DNA of 64,000 nucleotides, from NCBI GenBank assembly GCA_030603665.1, contig JAUVXJ010000008.1:1-64000 (forward strand), in the 5' to 3' direction. Under the pieces are notes generated by a model. That model saw only the letters and a program-made list of their open reading frames with translations. It searched no databases and was not told where the DNA came from. Positions 54,269 to 62,672 of the stretch are shown here, piece after piece (positions within the stretch are counted from its first letter, which is position 1; each line of letters opens with the position of its first letter). Source of the DNA: Chloroflexota bacterium (lineage in GTDB: Bacteria > Chloroflexota > Anaerolineae > UBA7937 > B3-Chlor). The translations under genes were made by a program, and so were the position numbers.

Positions 54269-54517
54269 CTAAGCGGATGAAGCGATGCCGCGCAGGGCAG
54301 CCAGGAGGGCCTCGAATTCCTCACGGCAGTTCGCGCAGCGCTCCAGGTGTTTCTGGACCAGAGGCAGAGCCTCTGCCGCGCTCCTGCCGGCGAGCTCAAG
54401 CTCGACGAAGCGGTCCAACTGGTCGAAGCACTCGTCGCAGCCTATCTCGTCAGGAGTGGTAGCGAGGATCTCCCGCACCAACTTCTTCAGTGAATTCAGA
54501 TCCAGTTCTGCCGTCAT
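54269..54517 (-). CDS. Zinc-finger anti-sigma factor (soluble ZAS type)
   Basis: An 82-residue soluble protein. The region DECFDQLDRFVELELAGR is followed by VQKHLERCANCREEFEALL, whose HxxxCxxC is the core of the zinc-binding anti-sigma domain. No transmembrane segment follows, so it is a cytoplasmic, possibly redox-responsive ZAS protein. It lies 46 nt downstream of an ECF sigma gene on the same strand, the usual pairing. The ATG at 54517 is preferred over a GTG at 54526 for ribosome-site spacing. Confidence 0.85.
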   Translation of the reverse strand: MTAELDLNSLKKLVREILATTPDEIGCDECFDQLDRFVELELAGRSAAEALPLVQKHLERCANCREEFEALLAALRGIASSA

Positions 54518-54563
54518 CCCTTTCACCTGTAGACGCGCCGTAGCCCGCGATTCTTACCTTGGC

Positions 54564-55205
54564 CTACGGCTCGAGAGCATCCAGGACATCTTGCGCGGTT
54601 AGCCCCTTATCGATCATACCCTGTCGGAGTCGTGTGCGTGCGTCGTGTAGAAGCTTGTAGAGAGCATTCCGGTTGGTCCCCATGCGCCGTGCCACCTCCT
54701 CCAGAGGCATCCCCCGCAGGTATACGGCCGTCGTAGCCAGCCGCTGCCTGTCGGTGAGGCACTCCGCTATCAGGTGCCGCAGAGTCTCCAGCAGTGTGTC
54801 TCGCATCGCTTGCTGTTCCGGTCCAGCCGATGGATCTGCCAGGGTCTTGGGGACGAAGTCGGCGTCAGGGGAACCGGCGACTGAGTCTAGGGACACATCC
54901 CGCCAACGGTGGCGGCGGAGTTCAGTGAAGGCTTCGCGCACGGCGATCTTCTGTGCCCAGGTGGTGAAGCGACTCTCGCCCCGGAAGGAATCTAGGCTGG
55001 CCAGGATCTTGAGCATAGAGTCCTGGACGAAATCCTCCAGAGCAGCGTCACCGACTCCGCTATAGTCAGCCAGCGCATAGCGCAGGCCACGCATGAGGAT
55101 AGCCTGTAGGTCGGTCAGCGCCTCGTCGCGGCCCGGCCCCCGCAGGGCCTCTAGCCACTGCTGGTTTGTGCGCGCGGCCCGCGAACCACCCTCCGGTCCC
55201 TCCAT
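54564..55205 (-). CDS. ECF-family RNA polymerase sigma factor
   Basis: A 213-residue sigma-70 family protein. Region 2: LEDFVQDSMLKILASLDSFR and GESRFTTWAQKIAVREAFTE (about 55-98), then the Arg-rich RRHRWRDVSLDS. Region 4: TAVYLRGMPLEEVARRMGTN followed by RNALYKLLHDARTRLRQ (about 155-192), a helix-turn-helix that reads the -35. The cognate anti-sigma factor follows. The regulon may include neighbouring redox genes, but no shared promoter was established. The ATG lies 6 nt after an extended -10 box, implying a leaderless mRNA. Confidence 0.92.
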   Translation of the reverse strand: MEGPEGGSRAARTNQQWLEALRGPGRDEALTDLQAILMRGLRYALADYSGVGDAALEDFVQDSMLKILASLDSFRGESRFTTWAQKIAVREAFTELRRHRWRDVSLDSVAGSPDADFVPKTLADPSAGPEQQAMRDTLLETLRHLIAECLTDRQRLATTAVYLRGMPLEEVARRMGTNRNALYKLLHDARTRLRQGMIDKGLTAQDVLDALEP

Positions 55206-55211
55206 GGAACT

Positions 55212-55220
55212 ATTATACCA
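55212..55220 (-). promoter_or_regulatory. Extended -10 promoter of the ECF sigma gene, leaderless
   Basis: On the minus strand TGG-TATAAT (55220 to 55212) is followed by AGTTCC and then the ATG at 55205. The perfect -10 hexamer suggests housekeeping-sigma transcription rather than autoregulation. Confidence 0.65.
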
Positions 55221-55271
55221 TGCTCGGCGGCATTCATCAAGTGGTAGCCTAGGACAGGCTGTGCGGTGGAT

Positions 55272-56495
55272 CTATACACTCTTCAGATAGTCCCGAATGG
55301 ACAGGGCGGCGGCTGTCCCTTCACCCGCCGCAGAGGTGATCTGCTGGGTGCTCCCGAGCCTCACATCGCCAGCGGCAAAGATGCCGGAGACGCTGGTCTC
55401 CATCATGCGCGGGGTGAAGTCCAGCGGCTCGGAACGGTGCAGCAGGTCATGACCCGTAATGACGTAGCCGTGTTCCGTCACATCTACGAGATCCTTCACC
55501 AACTCGCTGTTGGGGATCAAGCCGATGAAAAGGAAGACGGCGCTCGCCTTGATCTCATGCTCTTCCCCGGAGCGGTTATTGCGCACCACGACCGACTCGA
55601 AGCTCTCCTCACCTCGGAACTCCTTGACCTCCGTATTCCAGAGGATGTCGATCTTCTCGCTCCCCAGAACCTTCTGGGCCAGTGTCTTGGTGGCTGTGAG
55701 TTCGGCGCCGCGCACCAGCATTGTCAGGCGTGAGGCGAACCGGGTAAGGAATAGGCCCTCTTCGGCGGCGCTGTTGCCCCCGCCGATGACGATCAACGGC
55801 TGTTCCTTGTAGAAAGGTCCATCGCAGGTGGCGCAGAAGTGGATGCCAGCGCCAATCAGGTCTTCTTCCCCCGGTACGTTGAGTCGACGGTACTTGGCGC
55901 CGGTGGCGATGAGAACTGCCTTGGCGCAGTAGTGAGTTCCCGAGGTTGTGTAGACGTGCCGGCGGGTGGAATCGACTTCGATGTGTTTCGCCTCCTGAGC
56001 TCGTAGGATCTCCACCTCAAAGCGCTCGGCCTGACGGACCACTCGGTCCGCGAAGTCGGAACCGCTGATGCCGTCGGGGAAGCCTGGGTAGTTGTCGATG
56101 CGCTGTGTGATGCCCGACTGGCCTCCCATGGAGCTCCTCTCGATGAGCAGGGTTTCTATGCCCTCGCGAGCGGCGTAGATGGAGGCGGTGAGCCCCGTCG
56201 GTCCGCTGCCGACGATGATCAGGTCGTAGAAAGCCAGGCGTGCCTTGGTGTCGAGAACTAGCTTGGCGGCCAGTTCAGCATTAGTCGGTTCCACCAGAAT
56301 CGAACCATCGCCGAAAACGATGGTGGGGATGATGCGTTTCCCCTTGTTGACCCTCTCGACGTAGGCGACGGCCTCTGGGTCTTGCTCTATGTCCACCCAC
56401 TTGTACTCCACCTGCTGTTCGCCCAGGAACTTCTTGGCTCTGCGGCAGTCGGGACACCAGTTCGCGCCGTACATGGTGATGTCAGGCTCGCCCAT
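55272..56495 (-). CDS. Glutaredoxin-thioredoxin reductase fusion
   Basis: A 407-residue protein. The N-terminal glutaredoxin-like domain (about 1-82) has TMYGANWCPDCRRAKKFLG with a CPDC active site (Cys14, Cys17) and the cis-Pro loop RIIPTIVFGDG. The remaining part is a low-molecular-weight thioredoxin reductase: LIIVGSGPTGLTASIYAARE (FAD), GAGIHFCATCDGPFYKEQP with the CATC redox pair, VIGGGNSAAEEGLFL (NADPH), and GIFAAGDVRLGSTQQIT (FAD). The fusion would deliver NADPH electrons directly to the Grx domain and hence to proteins or peroxides. The ATG at 56495 follows GAGGAGAGATT. Confidence 0.92.
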   Translation of the reverse strand: MGEPDITMYGANWCPDCRRAKKFLGEQQVEYKWVDIEQDPEAVAYVERVNKGKRIIPTIVFGDGSILVEPTNAELAAKLVLDTKARLAFYDLIIVGSGPTGLTASIYAAREGIETLLIERSSMGGQSGITQRIDNYPGFPDGISGSDFADRVVRQAERFEVEILRAQEAKHIEVDSTRRHVYTTSGTHYCAKAVLIATGAKYRRLNVPGEEDLIGAGIHFCATCDGPFYKEQPLIVIGGGNSAAEEGLFLTRFASRLTMLVRGAELTATKTLAQKVLGSEKIDILWNTEVKEFRGEESFESVVVRNNRSGEEHEIKASAVFLFIGLIPNSELVKDLVDVTEHGYVITGHDLLHRSEPLDFTPRMMETSVSGIFAAGDVRLGSTQQITSAAGEGTAAALSIRDYLKSV

Positions 56496-56588
56496 AATCT
56501 CTCCTCTCATGTACACCTGGTACGAATCTGTGATGCGTAGAGTGTCGGCGCTTGGGCCGACCGGTTCTTGTCGCGAGATTGGCCATGG

Positions 56589-56819
56589 CTACTTCAGGCT
56601 GGCGGCACAGCCGGCTTCGATCATCTGGTCAGCGTTGGCGTTGGCCCAATCGGCCAGAGGGATCATTTCCCCCAGAGCCTCGACTGCGTGATCTGGATGA
56701 GAGTCCCTCTCCCACGGGCGTCGAAGCGACGTGGAGAGCCAGATACCCTCCACGTAGTCTGGCAGGGCTTGAATCTCGTTGGCATCCAGTGACCGCAACT
56801 GGCAGCAGTCCGCATCCAA
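56589..56819 (-). CDS. Possible small hypothetical protein
   Basis: A frame of up to 76 codons from a TTG at 56819, with codon use (GCC, CTG, GAC, GAG rich) like real genes nearby. Stretches such as ANEIQALPDYVEGIWLSTSL and LGEMIPLADWANANADQMIE look protein-like. There is no ribosome site and no recognised family, and the frame stays open upstream without an ATG, so it may be a 3' remnant of a longer gene. The approximately 260 bases upstream (to 57080) show nothing else. Confidence 0.35.
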   Translation of the reverse strand: MDADCCQLRSLDANEIQALPDYVEGIWLSTSLRRPWERDSHPDHAVEALGEMIPLADWANANADQMIEAGCAASLK

Positions 56820-57080
56820 TGTTCGTTGGCGAAGCCCTAGTCGACACGCTGGGCGCCAGTCAACTGGCCCAGGGGGTAGTGTCGAAAACCTGCTTCAGTT
56901 CGCCTTTCACCAGATTTGGCCCAATGCTGCCAGCTAATGTGTCAGGGAAGTCGCGGTTCGGAACGCCTCCGAGCCGAACACACTTCCTCTTAGACAGCTT
57001 AGACAGCATGCAGGATTGTGGTAGTCAGAGCGCCGGCCAAGTCCACGCCAGCTCGCGAGAGGCTCTTCTGGAAGTCTGAC

Positions 57081-57443
57081 CTAGTCGAGGCCTTGAACGT
57101 CCACCCAGATGCTTCCGTCCTCAACTCGCGTAGCGTAGACAGACAACGCCTTTTCCCTGGAGAGGGACCCCAGCATTCGACCCACTCCAGGTGGCCAGGG
57201 GCTCCACCTTATCACCTCACCGGTGTGGAGGTCAAAGGTGCTGTGATGGCGGGGGCAGACGATGGTCCCATCGTCTGTGACCTGACCGTCCTCGAGGGAT
57301 GCGCCCATGTGGGGGCAGACGTTGTCCACGGCGTGGAGCTGACCTTTGACGCTAAGCAGGAGGATGGGGCGTCCGTTCGCTTCCACCACGCGCCTGTGAC
57401 CGTCCGGCAGTTGTTCTCGCGGGAGGACCTTGATCCAGCTCAT
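57081..57443 (-). CDS. Rieske-type 2Fe-2S ferredoxin
   Basis: A 120-residue single-domain protein. The two cluster-binding motifs are VDNVCPHMGASLEDG (CxH, about 41-55) and IVCPRHHSTFDLHTGEV (CxxH, about 61-77), as in Rieske ferredoxins such as NirD/biphenyl-dioxygenase ferredoxin types. It has no membrane anchor, so it is a soluble electron carrier. No oxygenase or nitrite reductase gene lies next to it. The ATG has AGGAGG 5-6 nt upstream. It is divergent from greA. Confidence 0.9.
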   Translation of the reverse strand: MSWIKVLPREQLPDGHRRVVEANGRPILLLSVKGQLHAVDNVCPHMGASLEDGQVTDDGTIVCPRHHSTFDLHTGEVIRWSPWPPGVGRMLGSLSREKALSVYATRVEDGSIWVDVQGLD

Positions 57444-57717
57444 CTCGCCCTCCTATGGCGGACACCTTGACTTCGTGCGCTCAGCAGCCTGGCAATCACG
57501 AAGACATAGGTTTGTTCCCTCAGAGTTCGACGACAGCCAACCGACGCGCAGACGCATTATACACCGCTTGGACGCGGCTGCCCACCCAGGCTGTCGAGGT
57601 GCAGTCGATGGCGGCCGCAAGCAGCGCGATTGCAGTGACTCGCAGAGACGGCACCGATGGCTGTGGATGGCGTGGGATCGCCGGGACGCGCCTGAGGCTC
57701 GGCTTCAGTTCTCCGGT

Positions 57718-57746
57718 TTGAATCAGGTGCCTTGGTGTGGTAGAAT
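57718..57746 (+). promoter_or_regulatory. greA promoter, leaderless
   Basis: TTGAAT (57718-57723) and TAGAAT (57741-57746) are 17 nt apart with TGG just before the -10. The greA ATG (57754) starts 7 nt after the -10 box, and there is no Shine-Dalgarno. Confidence 0.65.
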
Positions 57747-57753
57747 GTGGTTC

Positions 57754-58233
57754 ATGAAGGACTCTAGATCTGATGAAGAGATCCTCCTCACCCCAGAGGG
57801 GAGGGCGAAATTCGAGGCCGAACTGAACCATCTAGTTTCGGTCAAACGACCCCAGGTGGCTGATCGGCTGCGACAGGCCATAGACGGAGGCGATCTCTCG
57901 GAGAATGTTGGCTACGAGGACGCCAAGCACGAACAGTCCTTTGTGGAGGGGCGGATACTGACACTGGAGTCGCTCCTCAAGAGAGGAGTGGTCGTGGAGG
58001 GCACGCGAGCCTCGGAGACGGTAAGCTTCGGGTCGAGGGTGACGGTCGCGGAGCAAGGAGGAGGGGAAGAAAGCTTTTTGCTCGTCGGCTCGGCCGAGGC
58101 TGATCCTAGCGAGGGGCGCATCTCCAACGAGTCCCCGCTGGGCAAGGCGCTCCTGGACCGCAAGGTTGGCGATGAAGTGGCTGTGGAAGCCCCAGACGGA
58201 GTCCTGCATTTCAAGATACTGGGTATCCAATGA
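57754..58233 (+). CDS. greA: Transcription elongation factor GreA
   Basis: A 159-residue protein of standard length. It has the N-terminal coiled coil (LTPEGRAKFEAELNHLVSVK to about residue 80) with the tip motif SENVGYEDAKHEQSFVEGR, whose acidic residues enter the RNA polymerase secondary channel, and a C-terminal FKBP-like domain (SFGSRVTVAEQGG, NESPLGKALLDRKVGDEVAV). It stimulates transcript cleavage in backtracked polymerase. A longer open frame begins far upstream, but the family start is the ATG at 57754, which follows the -10 box by 7 nt. Its stop overlaps lysS by 4 nt (ATGA). Confidence 0.95.
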   Translation: MKDSRSDEEILLTPEGRAKFEAELNHLVSVKRPQVADRLRQAIDGGDLSENVGYEDAKHEQSFVEGRILTLESLLKRGVVVEGTRASETVSFGSRVTVAEQGGGEESFLLVGSAEADPSEGRISNESPLGKALLDRKVGDEVAVEAPDGVLHFKILGIQ

Positions 58234-59747
58234 GCGAGGAACAGAGCCAGGATAGCAGCGATCTCTTTGAACAACGCCGGTTGAAGCTGGAACGGCTGAG
58301 AGAGAAGGGCATAGACCCCTATCCGCTGCGCGCGGAGTGCACTCACTCAACTGCTGAGGCAATCCGGATGCTTGAGGAGTGGAAGGAGAAGGGGGGCGAA
58401 GACGGCCCCCCTGAGGTTGTGAAGCTGTGCGGCCGCATGATGAGTGTCCGTGTCATGGGCAAGGCCTCTTTCGCCCACATCGCCGACGGCAGCGGCCGTT
58501 TCCAGACCTATGTCAGGCTGGCCGATGAGGGCGTGGACGCCGAGACCTACGAGCTATTCAAGCGGGACCTGGACATTGGTGACATCATCCAGGTTGAAGG
58601 CACCCTCTTCTTCACCCGCACTGGAGAGCCGAGCTTGAGGGTGACCAAGCTGACTCTGCTGGCCAAGTCGCTGCGCCCCCTTCCCGAGAAGTGGCACGGC
58701 TTGAAGGATGTGGAGACTCGCTATCGGCAGAGGTACGTGGACCTAATTGTGAACGAGGATGCGCGTCGCGTCTTCGTCACCCGCAGTCACATCGTTGCAG
58801 CATTGCGCCGGTTTATGGATTCCCGAGGGTTCATAGAGGTGGAGACGCCTGTTCTGCAACCCATATATGGTGGCGCCATGGCGCGTCCCTTCACCACCTA
58901 CTATCATGCGCTGGATCAGGAGGTCTTTCTCCGCATCGCCGACGAGCTTTACCTGAAGAGGCTCATCGTTGGAGGCCTGGACCGCGTCTACGAGATCTGC
59001 AAGGACTTCCGGAACGAGGGGGTCTCCTCCCACCACAATCCCGAGTTCACCCAGTTGGAGGTGTACCAGGCCTATGCGGACTACCACGACATGATGTCCC
59101 TAGCAGAAGACGCTTTCTCTCACGTCGCGGAGGTGGTCTTGGGCACGGTGCGAGTATCCTACCAGGGCCACGAGCTCGATCTGACCCCACCGTGGCGCCG
59201 TTTGCCGATGCGCGATGGGATCCTGGAGGAGACGGGAATCGACATCTATCAGGCACCGACAGTGGAACTGTTGCGCCAGCGGGTGGAGGACCAGGGGCTG
59301 GACGTGGACCCTCAACCGACCCGCGGCTCCCTGGTGGACGAGATATTCAGCGAGTATGTTGAACCGAAGCTCATCCAGCCGACCTTCATCACCGACTTCC
59401 CCCTGGAGATATCTCCCCTTGCCAAGAAGAAGCCGGACAACCCCGACCTGGTGGAACGCTTCGAGTTGTTCATTGGGGGGTTGGAGCTGGGCAACGCCTT
59501 CAGCGAGCTGAACGACCCGGTAGATCAAAGGGAGCGCTTCATGGAGCAGGGGAGACAACGCGAGGCCGGTGACGACGAAGCGCATCCCATGGATGAGGAC
59601 TACGTCCGGGCCCTCGAATTTGGCATGCCTCCCACCGGCGGCATGGGTTGGGGCATCGACCGCATGGTTATGCTCTTCACCGACCAATCATCCATTCGTG
59701 AGGTGATCCTCTTTCCCCATCTGCGCACCAAGGGCGCTCCTTCCTGA
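58230..59747 (+). CDS. lysS: Lysyl-tRNA synthetase, class II
   Basis: A 505-residue enzyme. An OB-fold anticodon-binding domain (about 60-165) with FAHIADGSGRFQTYV is followed by the class II core: motif 1 FIEVETPVLQPIYGGAMARP (about 205-225), motif 2 FRNEGVSSHHNPEFTQLEVY (about 260-280) and motif 3 GMPPTGGMGWGIDRMVMLF (about 470-490). It charges tRNA-Lys. It is translationally coupled to greA, a pairing seen in several phyla. Confidence 0.97.
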   Translation: MSEEQSQDSSDLFEQRRLKLERLREKGIDPYPLRAECTHSTAEAIRMLEEWKEKGGEDGPPEVVKLCGRMMSVRVMGKASFAHIADGSGRFQTYVRLADEGVDAETYELFKRDLDIGDIIQVEGTLFFTRTGEPSLRVTKLTLLAKSLRPLPEKWHGLKDVETRYRQRYVDLIVNEDARRVFVTRSHIVAALRRFMDSRGFIEVETPVLQPIYGGAMARPFTTYYHALDQEVFLRIADELYLKRLIVGGLDRVYEICKDFRNEGVSSHHNPEFTQLEVYQAYADYHDMMSLAEDAFSHVAEVVLGTVRVSYQGHELDLTPPWRRLPMRDGILEETGIDIYQAPTVELLRQRVEDQGLDVDPQPTRGSLVDEIFSEYVEPKLIQPTFITDFPLEISPLAKKKPDNPDLVERFELFIGGLELGNAFSELNDPVDQRERFMEQGRQREAGDDEAHPMDEDYVRALEFGMPPTGGMGWGIDRMVMLFTDQSSIREVILFPHLRTKGAPS

Positions 59748-59808
59748 TCATTCTCCTCGATGTCCTAGCGTGCGGCGACGCTACACCGTGGTCGGGTTCG
59801 GCCAAGCG

Positions 59809-59837
59809 TTGAACTTTGAACCTCGCTGCCCTATAAT
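59809..59837 (+). promoter_or_regulatory. serS promoter
   Basis: TTGAAC (59809-59814) and TATAAT (59832-59837) with an ideal 17-nt spacer. The leader to serS is about 85 nt and holds a small stem (CCGCAT / ATGCGG near 59868-59884) but no T-box sequence. Confidence 0.75.
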
Positions 59838-59926
59838 GTCGCACAAGCGTTTTCTCCTCCACCGCCCGCATGAGCTATGCGGTGAAGCGTTGCGCTAGGG
59901 CGGACTACACTGGTTTGGCATGAATG

Positions 59927-61198
59927 ATGCTTGACTTGAGGTTCATTCGAGAACATACAGACGAGGTCCGCGAAGCCCTCGTCAAACTTGCTTCGTCGGC
60001 CCCCATCGACGAGATACTGTCCCTAGATGCCCAGAGGCGAGAGTTGCTGGCCGAGGCCGAGTCCCTCAAGCATCGGCGCAACGTGGTTTCGAAGAAGATC
60101 GGTCAGATGAAGGAGAAGGATCAAGCGTTGATCGAGGAGATGCGGGGAGTAGGCGACCGCATCAAGGAGTTGGACGGGGAAATCAGCCAAGTGGAAGCGG
60201 AGTTGAACGACCTGCTGCTCCTGGTGCCAAACATGCCCCATCCATCGGTGCCCGTGGGCAAGGACGAGAGCGAGAATGTCCTGGTCCGCACCGTGGGCGA
60301 GCCTGGTCAGTTCGATTTCGAGCCGCTGCCTCACTGGGACCTGGGACCCACACTGGACATTATCGACTTCGAGCGTGGCGTCAAGATCTCGGGCACGCGT
60401 TTCTACGTCCTCAAGGGCCTGGGAGCCAGGCTACAGCGTGCTCTAGTCACCTGGATGATCGATGTGCACGTCAGGGAGCATGGCTACACCGAGGTATATC
60501 CCCCCTTTCTGGTGCAGAGCAAGTGCCTCGTCGGCACCGGCAACCTTCCGAAGTTCGCCGACAATCTCTACCGCTACGAACCTGATGATCTGTGGATGAT
60601 CCCCACGGCTGAGGTGCCCGTCACCAATCTTCATCGAGAGGAGATACTGCCCCCAGGTTCGCTGCCCATCAAGTACGTCTCTCACACGGCGTGCTTCCGT
60701 CGGGAGCAGATGTCGGCAGGAAGGGATACGAGGGGTATCAAACGGGGGCACCAATTCGACAAAGTGGAGATGGTCCGTCTCGTAGAGCCGGAGACTTCTC
60801 AGGAGCATCTCGAAGAACTGGTGGCGGATGCGGAGCGGATCGCTGAACTACTGGAGATCCCCCATCGTGTCACGGAGATGTGCACCGGTGACCTGGCTTT
60901 CGCGGCGATGAAGAAGTATGACGTGGAGATGTGGGCGCCTGGGGTGCAGGAGTGGCTGGAGGTGTCCAGTTGTAGCAACTTCGGTGATTTCCAGGCCCGC
61001 CGGGCCGACATCCGCTATCGTCCCGAGCAGGGGAAGAAACCCCGCTTCGTACACACTCTCAATGGTTCCGGCCTGGCCCTCCCCAGAGTGATGATCGCCA
61101 TCATGGAGTACTACCAGCAGGGTGACGGCAGCATCGTCATCCCTGAAGTGCTGCGGCCCTACATGGATGGCCTGGAGGTTATAGCCGGTCGCGCGTAG
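59927..61198 (+). CDS. serS: Seryl-tRNA synthetase
   Basis: A 423-residue class II synthetase. The N-terminal antiparallel coiled coil (about 25-100; LLAEAESLKHRRNVVSKKIG, IKELDGEISQVEAELNDLLL) binds the long arm of tRNA-Ser. The core has LVGTGNLPKFADNLYRY, the motif 2 region FRREQMSAGRDTRGIKRGHQ, SSCSNFGDFQARRADIRY and motif 3 HTLNGSGLALPRVMIAIME. Two adjacent ATGs (59924, 59927) are possible; MLDLRFIRE is the family-like start. No ribosome site is seen before either. Confidence 0.96.
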   Translation: MLDLRFIREHTDEVREALVKLASSAPIDEILSLDAQRRELLAEAESLKHRRNVVSKKIGQMKEKDQALIEEMRGVGDRIKELDGEISQVEAELNDLLLLVPNMPHPSVPVGKDESENVLVRTVGEPGQFDFEPLPHWDLGPTLDIIDFERGVKISGTRFYVLKGLGARLQRALVTWMIDVHVREHGYTEVYPPFLVQSKCLVGTGNLPKFADNLYRYEPDDLWMIPTAEVPVTNLHREEILPPGSLPIKYVSHTACFRREQMSAGRDTRGIKRGHQFDKVEMVRLVEPETSQEHLEELVADAERIAELLEIPHRVTEMCTGDLAFAAMKKYDVEMWAPGVQEWLEVSSCSNFGDFQARRADIRYRPEQGKKPRFVHTLNGSGLALPRVMIAIMEYYQQGDGSIVIPEVLRPYMDGLEVIAGRA

Positions 61199-61311
61199 CG
61201 CCTTGTGCGAGGCTGCGGTTCTGGATCAGCACAGCGTCAGAGCAACGGGCAGATGCCAGGGGGAGCGCGCTTGACACCGAGTCGCTCGCCTCGCGGCCGG
61301 AAGGAGGAAAC

Positions 61312-62433
61312 ATGCTGAAGAATTCGATTCGGATAGCCAGGATTGGGGGCATCTCCATCAACCTCCACGTGAGCTGGATCCTCATCTTCGTCCTGATCAC
61401 GTGGACGCTGGCCGCCAACTATTTCCCGCGGAACTACCCCGTTTGGGGCCTCACTCTCTATTGGATTGTGGGCCTGGCTACCAGCGTGCTTTTCTTCGCG
61501 TCCGTCTTGGCACACGAATTGGCTCATTCCTTTGTGGCCAGAGCACGGGGCCTTCCAGTGCACGACATCACGCTCTTCATCTTCGGCGGCGTGGCCCAGC
61601 TGGAAGAGGAGCCACAGACGCCTGGTACGGAGTTCGTGATGGCTCTCGTCGGCCCGCTGACCAGCATCGTGCTGGGGGCGGGCTTCGGTGCGCTGTCGGT
61701 TGCTGCGAGCGGCGTGAACGAGCAGTTGGCCGCCCTCAGTTCGTACCTGGCCCTGATCAACGTGTGGCTGGGGATCTTCAACCTTATCCCGGGTTTTCCT
61801 CTGGACGGCGGGCGAGTACTGCGTTCCATCCTCTGGCAGGCCAGTGGAAATCTCCAGAGATCGACCCGTTGGGCCTCGTTGGTGGGGCAGGCGGTTGCTT
61901 ATCTCTTCATCCTCGCTGGCATCTGGCTGATCTTCACGGGCGACTGGGTCGGAGGGCTGTGGATCGCCTTCATCGGTTGGTTTCTGGACAACGCCGCCAG
62001 CAGCAGTTACCGTCAGTTGACGATCAGAAACCTCCTCGCCGGTCACAAGGTCAGAGAGGTGATGAGTCGCGACTGCCAGGAGGTGAATCCCGACCTGAGC
62101 CTGGACAGGCTCGTGAACGAGCACATGCTGCCCCAGGGCGCTCGGTGTTTCCCCGTGGTGGAGGGCGGTTTGGTGCGCGGGCTCCTCACCCTTCACAACA
62201 TCAAAGGCGTCTCTCAGGACCGTTGGCCGACCACCACGGTGGGACAGGTGATGACGCCGCTGGATGGGTTGAAGAGGATCGGACCCGATGAGGAGCTGTG
62301 GACTGCCATGCAGAACATGACCGGGAAAGGGGTCAACCAGCTGCCGGTGATGGAAGACGGCCAGTTGCTGGGGATGCTTGCTCGCGACAACATCGTCTCG
62401 TTTATCAGGATCAAAGGAGAGTTGGGCGTCTGA
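61312..62433 (+). CDS. Site-2 protease family (M50) metalloprotease with CBS pair
   Basis: A 373-residue membrane protein of six transmembrane segments. The zinc motif HELAH lies in the third (VLAHELAHSFVARARGL, about 66-82) and the second metal-ligand motif is NLIPGFPLDGGRVLRS (about 158-173). A C-terminal cytoplasmic pair of CBS domains (about 250-373; VREVMSRDCQEVNPDLSLDR, VGQVMTPLDGLKRI) probably senses adenosine nucleotides. S2P enzymes cleave transmembrane regulators such as anti-sigma factors; the substrate is unknown. The ATG has AAGGAGG 5-6 nt upstream. Confidence 0.93.
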   Translation: MLKNSIRIARIGGISINLHVSWILIFVLITWTLAANYFPRNYPVWGLTLYWIVGLATSVLFFASVLAHELAHSFVARARGLPVHDITLFIFGGVAQLEEEPQTPGTEFVMALVGPLTSIVLGAGFGALSVAASGVNEQLAALSSYLALINVWLGIFNLIPGFPLDGGRVLRSILWQASGNLQRSTRWASLVGQAVAYLFILAGIWLIFTGDWVGGLWIAFIGWFLDNAASSSYRQLTIRNLLAGHKVREVMSRDCQEVNPDLSLDRLVNEHMLPQGARCFPVVEGGLVRGLLTLHNIKGVSQDRWPTTTVGQVMTPLDGLKRIGPDEELWTAMQNMTGKGVNQLPVMEDGQLLGMLARDNIVSFIRIKGELGV

Positions 62434-62672
62434 TCCTTCCTACACTGCGTCTTCCCAGCGAAGACCCTCATCCACAACCCCTCGGCGCGCTCGTGCAAGT
62501 CAGTACACAGGCGTTGGAGGACGAGGAGAAGATCGTCTCCACTTCGGCGGTCGTAGCCCTGGGCCAAATCGCTGGGCGCCACCTGGGACAGGATCGGGAT
62601 GGCTGGAGTGGATTGTGGGAGGAGCCGCAACGAGTGGAGTGCCGAAGGCAGGCGGTGAATGAACGAGTGTGA
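62430..62672 (+). CDS. Possible short ORF between the protease and DHH genes
   Basis: A frame of about 80 codons continues after the M50 stop with gene-like codon use (QPLGALVQVSTQALEDEEKI, VSTSAVVALGQIAGRHLG) and ends 14 nt inside the next gene. It lacks an ATG; a CTG at 62430 overlapping the stop (CTGA) with GGAGAG upstream is the only placed start. It may be a gene remnant. Low confidence. Confidence 0.25.
   Translation: MILPTLRLPSEDPHPQPLGALVQVSTQALEDEEKIVSTSAVVALGQIAGRHLGQDRDGWSGLWEEPQRVECRRQAVNERV

Noticed and set aside
59838..59926. T-box or other riboswitch in the serS leader
   Set aside because: Only a 6-bp stem; no T-box consensus sequence or terminator/antiterminator pair.
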